This document shows, one piece after another, positions 35,026-44,534 of a stretch of 64,000 nt of DNA. This DNA comes from Desulfovibrio sp. JY (GTDB lineage Bacteria; Desulfobacterota; Desulfovibrionia; Desulfovibrionales; Desulfovibrionaceae), in assembly GCA_021730285.1 (NCBI GenBank), contig CP082962.1, forward strand, positions 3,286,001 to 3,350,000, given 5' to 3'. Below the pieces are notes generated by a model, which worked only from the letters and a program-made list of their open reading frames with translations, did no database searches and was not told the DNA's origin. The position numbers and the translations under genes are program-made. Numbering within the stretch: position 1 is the stretch's first letter; each line of letters begins with the position of its first letter.

Positions 35026-35102
35026 CTTTAAAAGTTTTTGAGGGAAAGGGGGGGCCGGGGGGGAAAACCCCCTTTTTTCAAAAAGGGGGTTTTCCCCCCC
35101 GG
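35026..35102 (-). repeat. Hairpin repeat family A, copy A8 (reverse)
   Basis: Perfect 23-bp arms (35055-35077 and 35080-35102, starting CCGGGGGGGAAAACCCCC), the longest in the family apart from the 39-bp element. The tail TTTAAAAGTTTTTGAGGGAA is on the left. It lies 45 bp upstream of metF. Confidence 0.85.
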
Positions 35103-35146
35103 TCTTCACTCTCTCCTTCTTCTCCCCCATAGCCGAAGGAGACTGC

Positions 35147-36019
35147 GTGCGCATCAAGGAGCTTATCCAGGCGAAGCGGCCTTTCGTGTCCCTGGAATTT
35201 TTTCCGCCCAAGCAGCGTGAGGCCTGGGTCGGCTTTTTCGAGGTGGTGGAGCGGCTCCTTCCGGTCCATCCCCTGTTCGTGTCCGTGACCTACGGCGCGG
35301 GCGGCAGCACCCATGCCCATACCCTGGAGATCGTCTCCCGGCTCAAGACCGCCTACGGCCTCGAGCCCATGGCCCATCTGACCTGCGTCGGGGCCAGCCG
35401 GGAAAAGATTCGGGGATTTTTGGACGCCCTGGCCGAGGCCGGTGTCGACAACGTGCTGGCCTTGCGGGGTGATCCGCCCAAGGGCCAGGGGGATTTCGTT
35501 CCCGATTCCGACGACTTCCAACACGCGTCCGACCTGGTGTCGTTTATCCGCCAGGAACGTCCCGGGCTCGGCATCGGCGTGGCCGGGTATCCCGAGTGCC
35601 ATCCCGCGGCCGTCTCGCCCGAAGCCGACCTGGAATTTTTGCGCCAAAAGATCTGTCTGGGCGGCGACTTCGTGGTCAGCCAGCTTTTTTTCGACAACGA
35701 CGCCTATTTCGGCTTCGTGGACAAGTGCCGCGCCGCCGGCATCGACGTGCCGATCATACCGGGCGTGCTGCCGGTGATGAGCCTTGCCAGCATCAAGCGG
35801 TTGGTCGGGCTGTGCGGGGCCCATCTGCCGCCGGCCTATCTGGCCGAACTCGAACGGGCCGACGCGGCCGGCGGCAATGCGGCCGTGGCCGAAGCGGGCA
35901 TCGCCTACGCGCGCAAGCAGGCGCAGGACCTCATTGCCCGGGGCGCGCCGGGGGTGCATCTCTACACCCTCAACAAGGCCGAGGCTGTGCTGTCCATCGT
36001 GGCCGGTCTCGATCTGTAA
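35147..36019 (+). CDS. metF: 5,10-methylenetetrahydrofolate reductase
   Basis: 290 aa from GTG 35147 with GAAGGAGA upstream. FAD-binding TIM barrel features are FVSLEFFPPK, VSVTYGAGGST, THLTC-like AHLTCVGAS, NVLALRGDPP and DFVVSQLFFDND. It reduces methylene-THF to methyl-THF for methionine synthesis, or in the Wood-Ljungdahl branch. No separate zinc or MetV-type partner gene is adjacent. Confidence 0.93.
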   Translation: MRIKELIQAKRPFVSLEFFPPKQREAWVGFFEVVERLLPVHPLFVSVTYGAGGSTHAHTLEIVSRLKTAYGLEPMAHLTCVGASREKIRGFLDALAEAGVDNVLALRGDPPKGQGDFVPDSDDFQHASDLVSFIRQERPGLGIGVAGYPECHPAAVSPEADLEFLRQKICLGGDFVVSQLFFDNDAYFGFVDKCRAAGIDVPIIPGVLPVMSLASIKRLVGLCGAHLPPAYLAELERADAAGGNAAVAEAGIAYARKQAQDLIARGAPGVHLYTLNKAEAVLSIVAGLDL

Positions 36020-36167
36020 TATGATAATTTCATTCGATAAAATTCTGGCGTTTCCCCAAGGGATCGCCTAGATAAAGATTCCGTGATTTTTCCTTGCGGG
36101 CGGTCCGGGAGAGGCAGTGCCTCCCCTGGGCGCCGGAGGCTTTTTATAACCGACATTGGAGGACCGT

Positions 36168-37199
<1,032 letters not shown>

Positions 37200-37227
37200 A
37201 TTTCCCTGCCCAAAAGAGGCAAGGGAG

Positions 37228-37268
37228 CGGGGGAAACATCCTATATGGTGTTTCCCCCGTCTTTTTTT
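37228..37268 (+). terminator. Rho-independent terminator after asd
   Basis: 11-bp perfect stem CGGGGGAAACA/TGTTTCCCCCG with a 10-nt loop, then TCTTTTTTT. Confidence 0.92.
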
Positions 37269-37283
37269 ATGAAGGAGTACCCC

Positions 37284-38225
37284 ATGCCCGCTATCGTCGA
37301 TGTCGATGCCTACGTCTCCCGCCTGCTCGCCGCGCCGCGCCCCGGCGGCGAAAATGTTCTGGCCTACTACGACCACCGCCTGGGCGTCATCGGCACGGAC
37401 CCGCGTCTGATGCTCATCCCCTTGGACGACCACCTCGTCCACCGGGGCGACGGCGTTTTCGAAACGCTCAAATACATCGATCGCAAGCTGTATCAGGTGG
37501 CACCCCATTTCGCTCGCATGGAACGCTCGGCAAAAGCCATCTTCCTCGAACCGCCCTGCCCCTGGGACGAGGTCGCCGACCTCACCCTCGACGTGTGCCG
37601 GGCCGGTGGTTCGGATATCGGCATGGTGCGCGTCATCGTCGGACGCGGCCCCGGCAGCTTCGGTATCGACCCCGCCGATTGCCCGACCCCGAGCCTCACC
37701 ATCGTGGCCTACAAATACCACCCCCGCTCGGATGCCTCCTTTGCCAAGGGCGTCACCGCCTTCCGTACCTCCATCCCGGCCAAACAGAATTACCTGGCCC
37801 GCATCAAATCCATCGACTACCTGCCCAACGTGCTCATGAAGCGCGAAGCCACCCAGCGCGGCGAGGATTATCCCGTCTGCTACGACGACAAGGGATTTCT
37901 GGCCGAAGGCGCCACCGAGAACATCTGCATCGTCGACGCCGCCGGACGCCTCGTCGTGCCGGAGCTCAACAACGCCCTGACCGGAACCACCCTCATGCGC
38001 GCTGTGGAACTCTTGAAAAACGAAGTCGAAGTCGTCTTCGCCGGTATCCGCGAAGAAGATATCGCCCCGGCCAAGGAAATGTTTATCCTCGGCACCACCA
38101 ATGATTGCCTGAGCATCATCCGCTACAACGGCAGCCCCATCGCCGACGGCCGGCCCGGCCCCGTCTCCAAGCGCATCAAGTCCCTGATCCTCGCCGACAT
38201 CGCCGCCAACGGCACGCCGTTTTAG
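37284..38225 (+). CDS. Class IV (PLP) aminotransferase, BCAT/ADC-lyase family
   Basis: 313 aa from ATG 37284 with GAAGGAG upstream. Fold-type IV PLP features are HLVHRGDGVFETLKY, the PLP-binding lysine in NYLARIKSIDYLPN, GFLAEGATENICIV and ALTGTTLMRAVELL. The family covers branched-chain aminotransferase, D-amino acid aminotransferase and 4-amino-4-deoxychorismate lyase. The sequence does not settle which. Proximity to leu and asd genes makes an amino-acid role plausible. Confidence 0.85.
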   Translation: MPAIVDVDAYVSRLLAAPRPGGENVLAYYDHRLGVIGTDPRLMLIPLDDHLVHRGDGVFETLKYIDRKLYQVAPHFARMERSAKAIFLEPPCPWDEVADLTLDVCRAGGSDIGMVRVIVGRGPGSFGIDPADCPTPSLTIVAYKYHPRSDASFAKGVTAFRTSIPAKQNYLARIKSIDYLPNVLMKREATQRGEDYPVCYDDKGFLAEGATENICIVDAAGRLVVPELNNALTGTTLMRAVELLKNEVEVVFAGIREEDIAPAKEMFILGTTNDCLSIIRYNGSPIADGRPGPVSKRIKSLILADIAANGTPF

Positions 38226-38245
38226 GCGATGCACTGTTGGCTAGG

Positions 38246-38318
38246 CAGGGGAGGCTCTGCCTCCCCTGCACCCCTCCGCCGGGGGACTTGATGTCCCCCG
38301 GACCCCCTTTTACCGGGT
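38246..38318 (-). repeat. Two-hairpin GC-rich repeat, copy B4 (reverse)
   Basis: Hairpin 38246-38268 (10-bp arms CAGGGGAGGC, loop TCT) and hairpin 38279-38301 (CCGGGGGAC/GTCCCCCGG). It forms a facing pair with copy B5. The 340-bp gap between the aminotransferase and motB contains only B4, about 155 bp of unassigned sequence, and B5. Confidence 0.7.
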
Positions 38319-38473
38319 TGGGATGATGGATGGAGGGGAAGGTGTGCGGTGTTGGTTGGGTTGATCTTGTTGCCGCAATCGGCCCGGCGGCACGAGGCGC
38401 GTTGCGCCTCCATCTTCTCCACACTCCGCCTTTCCGCCCGCCAACCCTGCTCCCGCCCAGCCAAAGCACACCG

Positions 38474-38534
38474 GAAGGGGGGCCCGGGGGGCCCATGGCC
38501 TCCCGGCGGGGTGCAGGGGCAGAGCCCCTGCCGG
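38474..38534 (+). repeat. Two-hairpin GC-rich repeat, copy B5 (forward)
   Basis: GGGGGGCCCATGGCCTCCCGG, then CGGGGTGC and the hairpin CAGGGGC/GCCCCTG. It is nearly the same as B3. Confidence 0.7.
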
Positions 38535-38565
38535 GTCAGGGCAGAGCCCTCCCGCTCGCTAGCCG

Positions 38566-39507
38566 CTACGACGGGCTGACGAGGATGACGACGCGGCGGT
38601 TCTTGGCCTGATTCTCGGGGATGGGGCGGCCTGCTTCGTCGTCGTTGGGGGCGACGGGCTGGGTATCGGCCAATCCTTCCACGCGTAGGTGGTTGCGGGG
38701 CACGCCGCCGTCGATGAGGAACCGGGCCACGCGGCTGGCGCGGGCGGAGGACAGTTCCCAGTTGGAGGGGTAGAGCCAGGATTCGATGGGCAGGTTGTCG
38801 GTGTGTCCCTCGACGGTCACCTTGTAGGGCGTACCGGCCAGGGTCGCGGCGATATCGCGCAAAAGCGGCATGGCGGCGGGTTTGATTTCGGCGCTGGCCA
38901 GGTCGAAGAAGGCCGCGCCGCGCAGGTTGAGTTCCACGCCGTTTTCGCGGGGCACGATCTCCACCGCGCTGGTGTCGAGGCCGAGTTTGGCGGTCAGTTC
39001 CTTGCGGATATCTTCCAGGCTTTTCCGGGTCGGGCCGGTGCGTTCGGTTTCGGGAGCCGGTTGTTCGGCCTTGGCCGATTCGGGTTTTGGGGGCTGGTCA
39101 GTGGGTGTGGCCGGCTTGGCCGGGGCGGGTTCGGTTTTTTTCTGGACCAGGGGCGGAACGGGCTCGCTGGCAAGGGTGGTGTGGCTGACCTTGGAGCGCA
39201 CCATTTGCGGCGGCGTTTCGGGCTTGGGCTGGGGTTTGGGCGGAGCGGTCTTTTTGACCACGGGTTCGGGTGCGGTCTTTTTCTGTTTGGGGGCGAGCTT
39301 GTCGGTTACCATGGCCTTTTGCATGGAATCGGCCACCCGTTCGTAACGGTTGAGGTCCACGTGGGACACGGCCACGATGAGCAGGAAAAAGCACAGCAGC
39401 AGCGTCATCATGTCGGCCAGGGAGATGGGCCAGAGGTCCTCGTCGTCATGATGCATCTTGCGCAGATCGGAGACGTTGAGCACGCCTGGCCGCTTGCGGA
39501 TGTTCAT
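38566..39507 (-). CDS. motB: Flagellar motor stator protein MotB
   Basis: 313 aa. The single transmembrane helix carries the proton-binding Asp32 in ISLADMMTLLLCFFLLIV, the same position as in E. coli MotB. A long Pro/Lys-rich linker (about 75-165) precedes the OmpA-like peptidoglycan-binding domain (VEGHTDNLPIES, SSARASRVARFLI, NRRVVI). It forms the stator with MotA, which lies 25 bp upstream on the minus strand. Confidence 0.93.
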   Translation of the reverse strand: MNIRKRPGVLNVSDLRKMHHDDEDLWPISLADMMTLLLCFFLLIVAVSHVDLNRYERVADSMQKAMVTDKLAPKQKKTAPEPVVKKTAPPKPQPKPETPPQMVRSKVSHTTLASEPVPPLVQKKTEPAPAKPATPTDQPPKPESAKAEQPAPETERTGPTRKSLEDIRKELTAKLGLDTSAVEIVPRENGVELNLRGAAFFDLASAEIKPAAMPLLRDIAATLAGTPYKVTVEGHTDNLPIESWLYPSNWELSSARASRVARFLIDGGVPRNHLRVEGLADTQPVAPNDDEAGRPIPENQAKNRRVVILVSPS

Positions 39508-39532
39508 AGGTATTCCTTGGCGCTGAAGGGGC

Positions 39533-40312
39533 TTATGCCTCCTCGTGCTCGATGGCGACCCAGCGCCGGGTCGGCAGGTAGGCCTTGAGCTTGTCGAGTA
39601 CGATGGCGGCCGGGGTCTTGTCCTTGATGAAGAGTGTGCCGTCGCGGATGACGCACATGAGGATGACGCGTTCCTCGATGCGTTTTTCCACTTTGACGGC
39701 GATGGGCAGGAAAATCAGATTGGCCAGCAGGATGCCGTAGAGGGTGGTGGTCAGGGCCACGGCCATGTGCGCGCCGAGGTTTCCCAGGCCTACGCTCATG
39801 GACTGCATCATGCCGATGAGCCCGATCAGCGTGCCGATGATGCCGTAGGCCGGGGAGAGCTTGGCCATGGTGCGGTAGATGCCGGCCGAGGACAGTTCCT
39901 GCTGGTAGGTCTGCTCGATGCGGGTGTCGAGGATCTCCTGGATTTCCTCCCGGGAGTAGCCGTCCACGAGCATTTGGATGGCGCTTTGCAGAAATTCGTT
40001 TTCGATACCGGGAAGGGCCATTTCGAGCTGGATGCGGCCCCGGGTCGAAGCCTGCTTGGCGATGTGCACGATGGCGTCGATGTAGTGGTCGGTGGGCAGC
40101 TCCTCGCGCTTGAGCGCCACGAGGAAGGTGTTGAACACCCGCATGACTTCCTTGAGAGGAAAGCAGATGAAGGTGGAGGCCAGGGTGCCGCCGAGCACGA
40201 TGGCCAGGCCCGGGATGTTGACGAAAACGCCGGCGCTGTCCGTGGAGAGCACGGTGGCGAAGGTGAGGATGGCGATGCCGAAGACGATGCCGATGACGGT
40301 TGCGATATTCAC
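39533..40312 (-). CDS. motA: Flagellar motor stator protein MotA
   Basis: 259 aa from GTG 40312. It has four transmembrane segments and the conserved proline loop LSPAYGIIGTLIGLIGMM. The cytoplasmic loop contains the charged residues that contact FliG. The start codon overlaps the stop of the upstream cNMP-binding gene (GTGA), so translation of the two is probably coupled. Confidence 0.94.
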   Translation of the reverse strand: MNIATVIGIVFGIAILTFATVLSTDSAGVFVNIPGLAIVLGGTLASTFICFPLKEVMRVFNTFLVALKREELPTDHYIDAIVHIAKQASTRGRIQLEMALPGIENEFLQSAIQMLVDGYSREEIQEILDTRIEQTYQQELSSAGIYRTMAKLSPAYGIIGTLIGLIGMMQSMSVGLGNLGAHMAVALTTTLYGILLANLIFLPIAVKVEKRIEERVILMCVIRDGTLFIKDKTPAAIVLDKLKAYLPTRRWVAIEHEEA

Positions 40313-41517
40313 GAAGCCAGTCCCTTGATGGTCTTGATGCGCTCGATCAATTCCTTTTCCACATCGGCCGCCTCGTCCTCGTCGGGGTCGACCATGGCCG
40401 AGGCTTCCTCGCGCACCACGGCGGCGATTTTCCTGGACAGATTCTTGAGGATTTTTTCCCGGGCCGCCTCGCCGGCCATGGCCAGGGCCACGGCGACCTT
40501 ATGGAAGCCCAGGGCCGAAAAGGCTTCCTGGAGGGTGGCGTTGTCCACGGCGGTGATGTCGTCCACGCGTTCGAGGTCGGCGGCGGTGAGGCGCGGGCGG
40601 CGGGCCTGTTTGAAAAACTCCGGCCCCATCTGCTCGATATAGCCCCTGGCCTTGGCTTTGTGGAAGAAAAACAGGTCCTGGGGAATTTCCTGGTAGGCGA
40701 GCTTCTTGTAAATGATGTCCGGCGTGGAGCCGGCTTCCCGGGCAAAGGCGGCCAGATCGCAAAATTCCAGGTCCACCATGGGTCGCGACGGGTCGCTAAA
40801 GTCCCGGGCCACATTTTTGGCCACGCTTAAAAACGTGTCCGGGTCGGTCAGGCGCACGGTCTTGTCCTTGACGAAGGCCGTGCCGGGCCTGGACGTGCCG
40901 AGCAGCGGGTTCTTGCGGGCGAAGCTGGCCTTGATGTCGGTCAGGGAAACCAGATGCAGTTTGGCCAGGCGCGCGAAAACGGCGTCGATCTCGATCTGGT
41001 TGAGCAGCACGATGTCCTTGATGGTGGTCGAAAGCTCGGCGTAGCTGAGTTCCTTGGCCTTTCCGGTCCCGGGGGCGGCCTGCCAGCACAGCGCCGTCAC
41101 CCGGCACACGGACAGGAAGGCGTTGCCCGAGGGGCGGTCGGTAACCTGGGCGACGAGCGTCTTGGCATGGTCGACCAGGTAGCCGGTCAGGAGTTGGACC
41201 GGGCGGGGGCTCCGTTGCAGCATGGTGTGGATGAGGTTGCTGTCGCACACCATGGCTTCGGTAAATTCCAGGGCTTCGGCCGAGCTGGAGCGAGGGGCGG
41301 CGGTCATCACGCCCATCTCGCCGACCATTTCGCCCGGCCCGCGTTCGCCGAGCACCACCCGCTTGTTGTTGACGACCCGGTAGATGGCCACCCGGCCTTT
41401 CTTGATGATATAGGCCACCTCGCTCGGCTGGCCCTCGCGAAAAAGGATGGCCCCCTTGTGGAAGGTCCGCAAGGTGGCGTCGTCGTGGTCGTCTTCGAGG
41501 TCGAGGTCTTGTCGCAT
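40309..41517 (-). CDS. Cyclic-nucleotide-binding protein with FliG-like C-terminus
   Basis: 402 aa from ATG 41517 (spacing of GAGG favours it over 41523). Residues of about 15-130 form a cNMP-binding (CRP-type) domain: GAILFREGQPSEVAYIIKKG, PGEMVGEMG and RSSSAEALE. The middle region, about 140-300, is unrecognised. Residues of about 310-402 (VDDITAVDNATLQEAFSALG, VALAMAGEAAREKILKNLSR) closely follow the FliG pattern FEDIVxLDDRSIQ...ALKGA...REKIxKNMSKRA. FliG is the rotor protein contacted by MotA. Fusion to a ligand sensor and coupling to motA suggest control of the motor. Confidence 0.78.
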   Translation of the reverse strand: MRQDLDLEDDHDDATLRTFHKGAILFREGQPSEVAYIIKKGRVAIYRVVNNKRVVLGERGPGEMVGEMGVMTAAPRSSSAEALEFTEAMVCDSNLIHTMLQRSPRPVQLLTGYLVDHAKTLVAQVTDRPSGNAFLSVCRVTALCWQAAPGTGKAKELSYAELSTTIKDIVLLNQIEIDAVFARLAKLHLVSLTDIKASFARKNPLLGTSRPGTAFVKDKTVRLTDPDTFLSVAKNVARDFSDPSRPMVDLEFCDLAAFAREAGSTPDIIYKKLAYQEIPQDLFFFHKAKARGYIEQMGPEFFKQARRPRLTAADLERVDDITAVDNATLQEAFSALGFHKVAVALAMAGEAAREKILKNLSRKIAAVVREEASAMVDPDEDEAADVEKELIERIKTIKGLAS

Positions 41518-41711
41518 GCCCATCCTCGGTGTTGGCGCTCGTGGCTGGCTGCGTCCGGTCGGACGGCCGGCTGATCCACACTACGGACAACCCCGGGCAA
41601 GTTCAAGGACTCCGGGCGGCAGGCGGCGCAATTCCCGGTGCCCGGGGCGGTTATTTTACAAGGCAGGGCAAAGACGGTACAAGCCGGCCATCTTTTGGCG
41701 CGAGGTGATTT

Positions 41712-42506
41712 TTGGGCAATTACGACGCGTGCCGCGACGTTTCCATCCTGTCCGTGGAGCCGGTCGGCCCCGAGGGGGCGGCCAAGGGCTGCTACATGCT
41801 GACCCTGGCCAATCCCGGATTTTCGCCGGCCGTGGCCGGACAGTTCGTCATGGTCAGACCCCGGGCCTTTCAGCAAAATCCCGTCTGGCCCCGTCCCTTT
41901 TCCATCTGCCGGCTTACGGCCGAGGCGCTGACCCTTTTTGTCCAGGTCTGCGGTCGGGGCACGGAGATCTTGTGCCGGCTGGTTCCGGGCGATACGGCCA
42001 CGGTCTGGGGACCGCTCGGCCAGGGCTTTGCCCTGGAGCCGGAGGTGCCGACGGTCATGCTGGCCGGCGGGGTGGGCATCGCCCCGTTCGTGGAATATGC
42101 CGCCGGCCATCCTTCGCCGGAGCATCTTTCGCTTGTCTTCGGCCACCGTCTGCCCCTTTCCTGTTATCCATTCGACGCCTTTTCCGGGCTTAAGAGCGCG
42201 GAAGCCTTTCAGGAAAAAGGGCCGGACGATCTGGCCGCCTTTATCGCGCATCTGGAAACGACCATCGCCGGCCATGCCGATGGACTGGTTCTGGCCTGCG
42301 GCCCCCGTCCCTTCCTGGTGACCGTGGCGCGGCTGGCCCGCAAGTACAGCGTGCGGGCCCAGGTGTCGCTGGAAAACCGCATGGCCTGCGGCGTGGGCGG
42401 ATGTCTTGGCTGTGTGGAGAAAAACGTCCTGGGCAGCTATGTGCAGACCTGCACCCAGGGACCGGTTTTCTGGGTCGAGGAACTGGCGCTTTCGGAGGAG
42501 TCATGA
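41712..42506 (+). CDS. pyrK: Dihydroorotate dehydrogenase electron-transfer subunit
   Basis: 264 aa from TTG 41712. The FAD-binding barrel has RPFSIC (RxYS-type motif), the NAD-binding part has VMLAGGVGIAPFVEYA, and the C-terminal [2Fe-2S] cluster ligands are in ACGVGGCLGC plus the later Cys of QTCTQGP. It passes electrons from PyrD to NAD+. The stop overlaps the pyrD start as ATGA. Confidence 0.92.
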   Translation: MGNYDACRDVSILSVEPVGPEGAAKGCYMLTLANPGFSPAVAGQFVMVRPRAFQQNPVWPRPFSICRLTAEALTLFVQVCGRGTEILCRLVPGDTATVWGPLGQGFALEPEVPTVMLAGGVGIAPFVEYAAGHPSPEHLSLVFGHRLPLSCYPFDAFSGLKSAEAFQEKGPDDLAAFIAHLETTIAGHADGLVLACGPRPFLVTVARLARKYSVRAQVSLENRMACGVGGCLGCVEKNVLGSYVQTCTQGPVFWVEELALSEES

Positions 42507-43420
42507 GCGTTGACGCAAGCGTGCGCCTGCCGGGCATGGAACTGAAAAACCCGGTCATGACCGCCTCGGGCACCTTTGGCTATGGTCTGGAATTCGCCCG
42601 CTACGGCGACCTGCGAAGCCTGGGCGGCATCGTGGCCAAGGGGCTTTCCCTTAAGCCCCGGGCCGGCAACCCCATGCCGCGCATCGCCGAGACACCGTGC
42701 GGCATGCTAAACGCCATCGGGTTGCAAAACTGCGGCGTGGAAGTCTTTTTGCGCGACAAGCTGCCGCGCCTGCCCTACGACGAAACGCCGATCATCGCCA
42801 ACCTCTACGCCTGCGACGCGGACGAGTTCGCCGAGCTGGCCGGTGTGCTTTCCGCCGCCGAGGGCGTGGCCGCCCTTGAGGTCAACATTTCCTGTCCCAA
42901 CGTCAAGGCCGGCGGCATCGCCTTTGGCCAGGACCCGGCCATGGCGGGGAAACTTACCGAGGCCGTGAAAAAGCGGGCCGGCGACAAGCCGGTCTGGGTG
43001 AAGCTCTCGCCCAACGTCACGGACATCGTGGCCATCGCCCGGGCGGCGGTCCTCGGCGGGGCGGACGCGCTCACCTGCATCAACACGCTGACCGGCATGA
43101 GCGTGGACATCCGCACGCGAAAGCCGCGCCTGGCCAACGTCATCGGCGGCCTGTCCGGCCCGGCCATCAAACCCGTGGCCCTGCGTTGCGTGTGGCAGGT
43201 CTGCCGGGCGGTATCCGCGCCGGTCATCGCCGTCGGCGGCATCAGCTGCGCCGAAGATGTGCTGGAATTCATCCTGGTCGGGGCGCACGCGGTGCAGATC
43301 GGCACGGCCAACTTCATGCGGCCGGACATGGCCTTTCGCATCGCGGAAAGGTTGCCGGCGCTCATGGAAGAGCTTGGCATCGAGAACCTGGAAGAATATA
43401 GATGTTCCATTCAAGTATAA
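42503..43420 (+). CDS. pyrD: Dihydroorotate dehydrogenase, catalytic subunit (class 1B)
   Basis: 305 aa from ATG 42503. Class 1B features are VMTASGTFGYGLEF, NAIGLQNCGVE, EVNISCPNVKAGG with the catalytic Cys, and VAVGGI-type PVIAVGGISCAEDVLEF. It oxidises dihydroorotate in pyrimidine synthesis. The last eight or so codons (EEYRCSIQV) are AT-rich and unlike the rest, which suggests that the native 3' end was replaced by the adjoining AT-rich insertion. Confidence 0.93.
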   Translation: MSVDASVRLPGMELKNPVMTASGTFGYGLEFARYGDLRSLGGIVAKGLSLKPRAGNPMPRIAETPCGMLNAIGLQNCGVEVFLRDKLPRLPYDETPIIANLYACDADEFAELAGVLSAAEGVAALEVNISCPNVKAGGIAFGQDPAMAGKLTEAVKKRAGDKPVWVKLSPNVTDIVAIARAAVLGGADALTCINTLTGMSVDIRTRKPRLANVIGGLSGPAIKPVALRCVWQVCRAVSAPVIAVGGISCAEDVLEFILVGAHAVQIGTANFMRPDMAFRIAERLPALMEELGIENLEEYRCSIQV

Positions 43421-43431
43421 GATGTTTGCAA

Positions 43432-43460
43432 TTGACAAACGATAACATGTGGAGTATATT
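43432..43460 (+). promoter_or_regulatory. Consensus-like promoter of the AT-rich islet
   Basis: TTGACA (43432-43437), a 17-bp spacer and TATATT (43455-43460). The predicted leader before ATG 43483 is only about 16 nt and shows no Shine-Dalgarno. Confidence 0.7.
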
Positions 43461-43482
43461 TATTAATAAATAATAAAATCAG

Positions 43483-44196
43483 ATGTTTACATACCAAGCA
43501 ATAGGGCTAATCATTTTCTTGGTGCCAGGTTTTTTGAGCATGGCATTTTTTGATATGCTAACACCAGCTGTTCGGCGCGATAGTTTGCAGCGGGTGGTAA
43601 TGGCGTTGGTTTTGTCTCTCGTTATTTATTCTCTTTATTCGTTGGTATTTCGAAAGGCTCCCTTTGAGATTATTTCGCAAGAAAGCTATGATTTACAAAT
43701 GGTTCTTTGGTTTTTTCAGGGTGGTAAAGTGTTGTTGATCTTAGTAATGTCATTAATGGTTGCAATTATTATGTCATTTTTTGTGAAATACGATTGGCAT
43801 ATGAAGTTTTTTAGATGGATAAAAATCACGGATAAAACCTCAAGGAATAATATATGGTTTGATGTTTTCACAGATATAAAATCTTATTTGATAGTTAATT
43901 ATAAAGATGGGACTAGACTTTGTGGTTGGCCATTGTATTACGCTGATGATATAAAAGAAAAAGGACTTTTTCTATCGGACGTTAAATGGGTGCATGGTGA
44001 GCAGGAAGTCCTTCTTAATAGTTTTGGTGTTTTGATAGTTGATTTTAATGCTGTATCTACTATTGAATTTCTTAAAACAAAAAGCGCTGATGAAGTCTCT
44101 CGGAAGAGCGGGGATACTTATGAAGCAGCTAAGACAGTGTGTGGTCGTGAAGCGTCTGTTGAAGCAGAACGCCTTAATGTCACAGGGGCAGATTGA
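43483..44196 (+). CDS. Membrane protein of unknown function (DUF6338-like)
   Basis: 237 aa. Three transmembrane helices are at about 5-25, 38-58 and 78-100, followed by a soluble domain of about 135 residues. The layout and the segment DVFTDIKSYLIVNYKDGTRL...GLFLSDVKW...LIVDF resemble my recollection of DUF6338 proteins (three helices, then a domain with V.LKDG..I.G). Codons are strongly AT-biased compared with all neighbours. The function is unknown. The location in an isolated islet suggests an accessory role, possibly defence or interbacterial interaction, but nothing here proves it. Confidence 0.7.
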   Translation: MFTYQAIGLIIFLVPGFLSMAFFDMLTPAVRRDSLQRVVMALVLSLVIYSLYSLVFRKAPFEIISQESYDLQMVLWFFQGGKVLLILVMSLMVAIIMSFFVKYDWHMKFFRWIKITDKTSRNNIWFDVFTDIKSYLIVNYKDGTRLCGWPLYYADDIKEKGLFLSDVKWVHGEQEVLLNSFGVLIVDFNAVSTIEFLKTKSADEVSRKSGDTYEAAKTVCGREASVEAERLNVTGAD

Positions 44197-44287
44197 TATC
44201 TTTAGTGATAAAAATCATACCGTGCATTTTTCTCTGGAGAAAGGAAAGGCAGTTATAGCTAGCCACCTCTTAAGGAAGAGAATTGTT

Positions 44288-44470
44288 ATGGAAAAAATTT
44301 TGAGACAGAGAATTTTAATATGCCAAGGGCAGAAAGATACTCCTGGAGGCCATAAGGAACGCATCTTGCCCCCCCATGATCCTGAACAAAAAATAAGCTA
44401 TAATCCCCCTCGCCAGGATGGCAATCCGCCTATTGTGACACCTGCACCCCCTCCTCCACCTAAGAAGTGA
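44288..44470 (+). CDS. Small Pro-rich protein of the islet, 60 aa
   Basis: From ATG 44288, with AAGGAAGAG 7 nt upstream, the product is 60 aa ending in a proline-rich tail (NPPIVTPAPPPPPKK). The frame is open to an ATG at 44039, but that region overlaps the upstream gene in another frame and lacks a good ribosome-binding site. It is AT-rich like its partner. Small proline-rich ORFs seem to accompany this type of membrane protein (weak recollection), so it may be its partner. Confidence 0.5.
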   Translation: MEKILRQRILICQGQKDTPGGHKERILPPHDPEQKISYNPPRQDGNPPIVTPAPPPPPKK

Positions 44471-44534
44471 ATTTTTCTTTGATCTTTCGCTGATTGGGGA
44501 GGCTGATTTATACTATTTGTGCTATATGAAGTAA

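Larger units (their letters stand above)
43395..44534 (+). mobile_element. AT-rich inserted segment (genomic islet)
   Basis: Base composition changes abruptly near 43395 and back near 44535, from strongly GC-rich to strongly AT-rich. It carries two genes and a consensus promoter between pyrD and corA. No integrase or clear terminal repeats are seen, although AGATGTT occurs three times near the left edge (about 43400, 43420 and 43480). The call rests on composition only. Confidence 0.6.
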
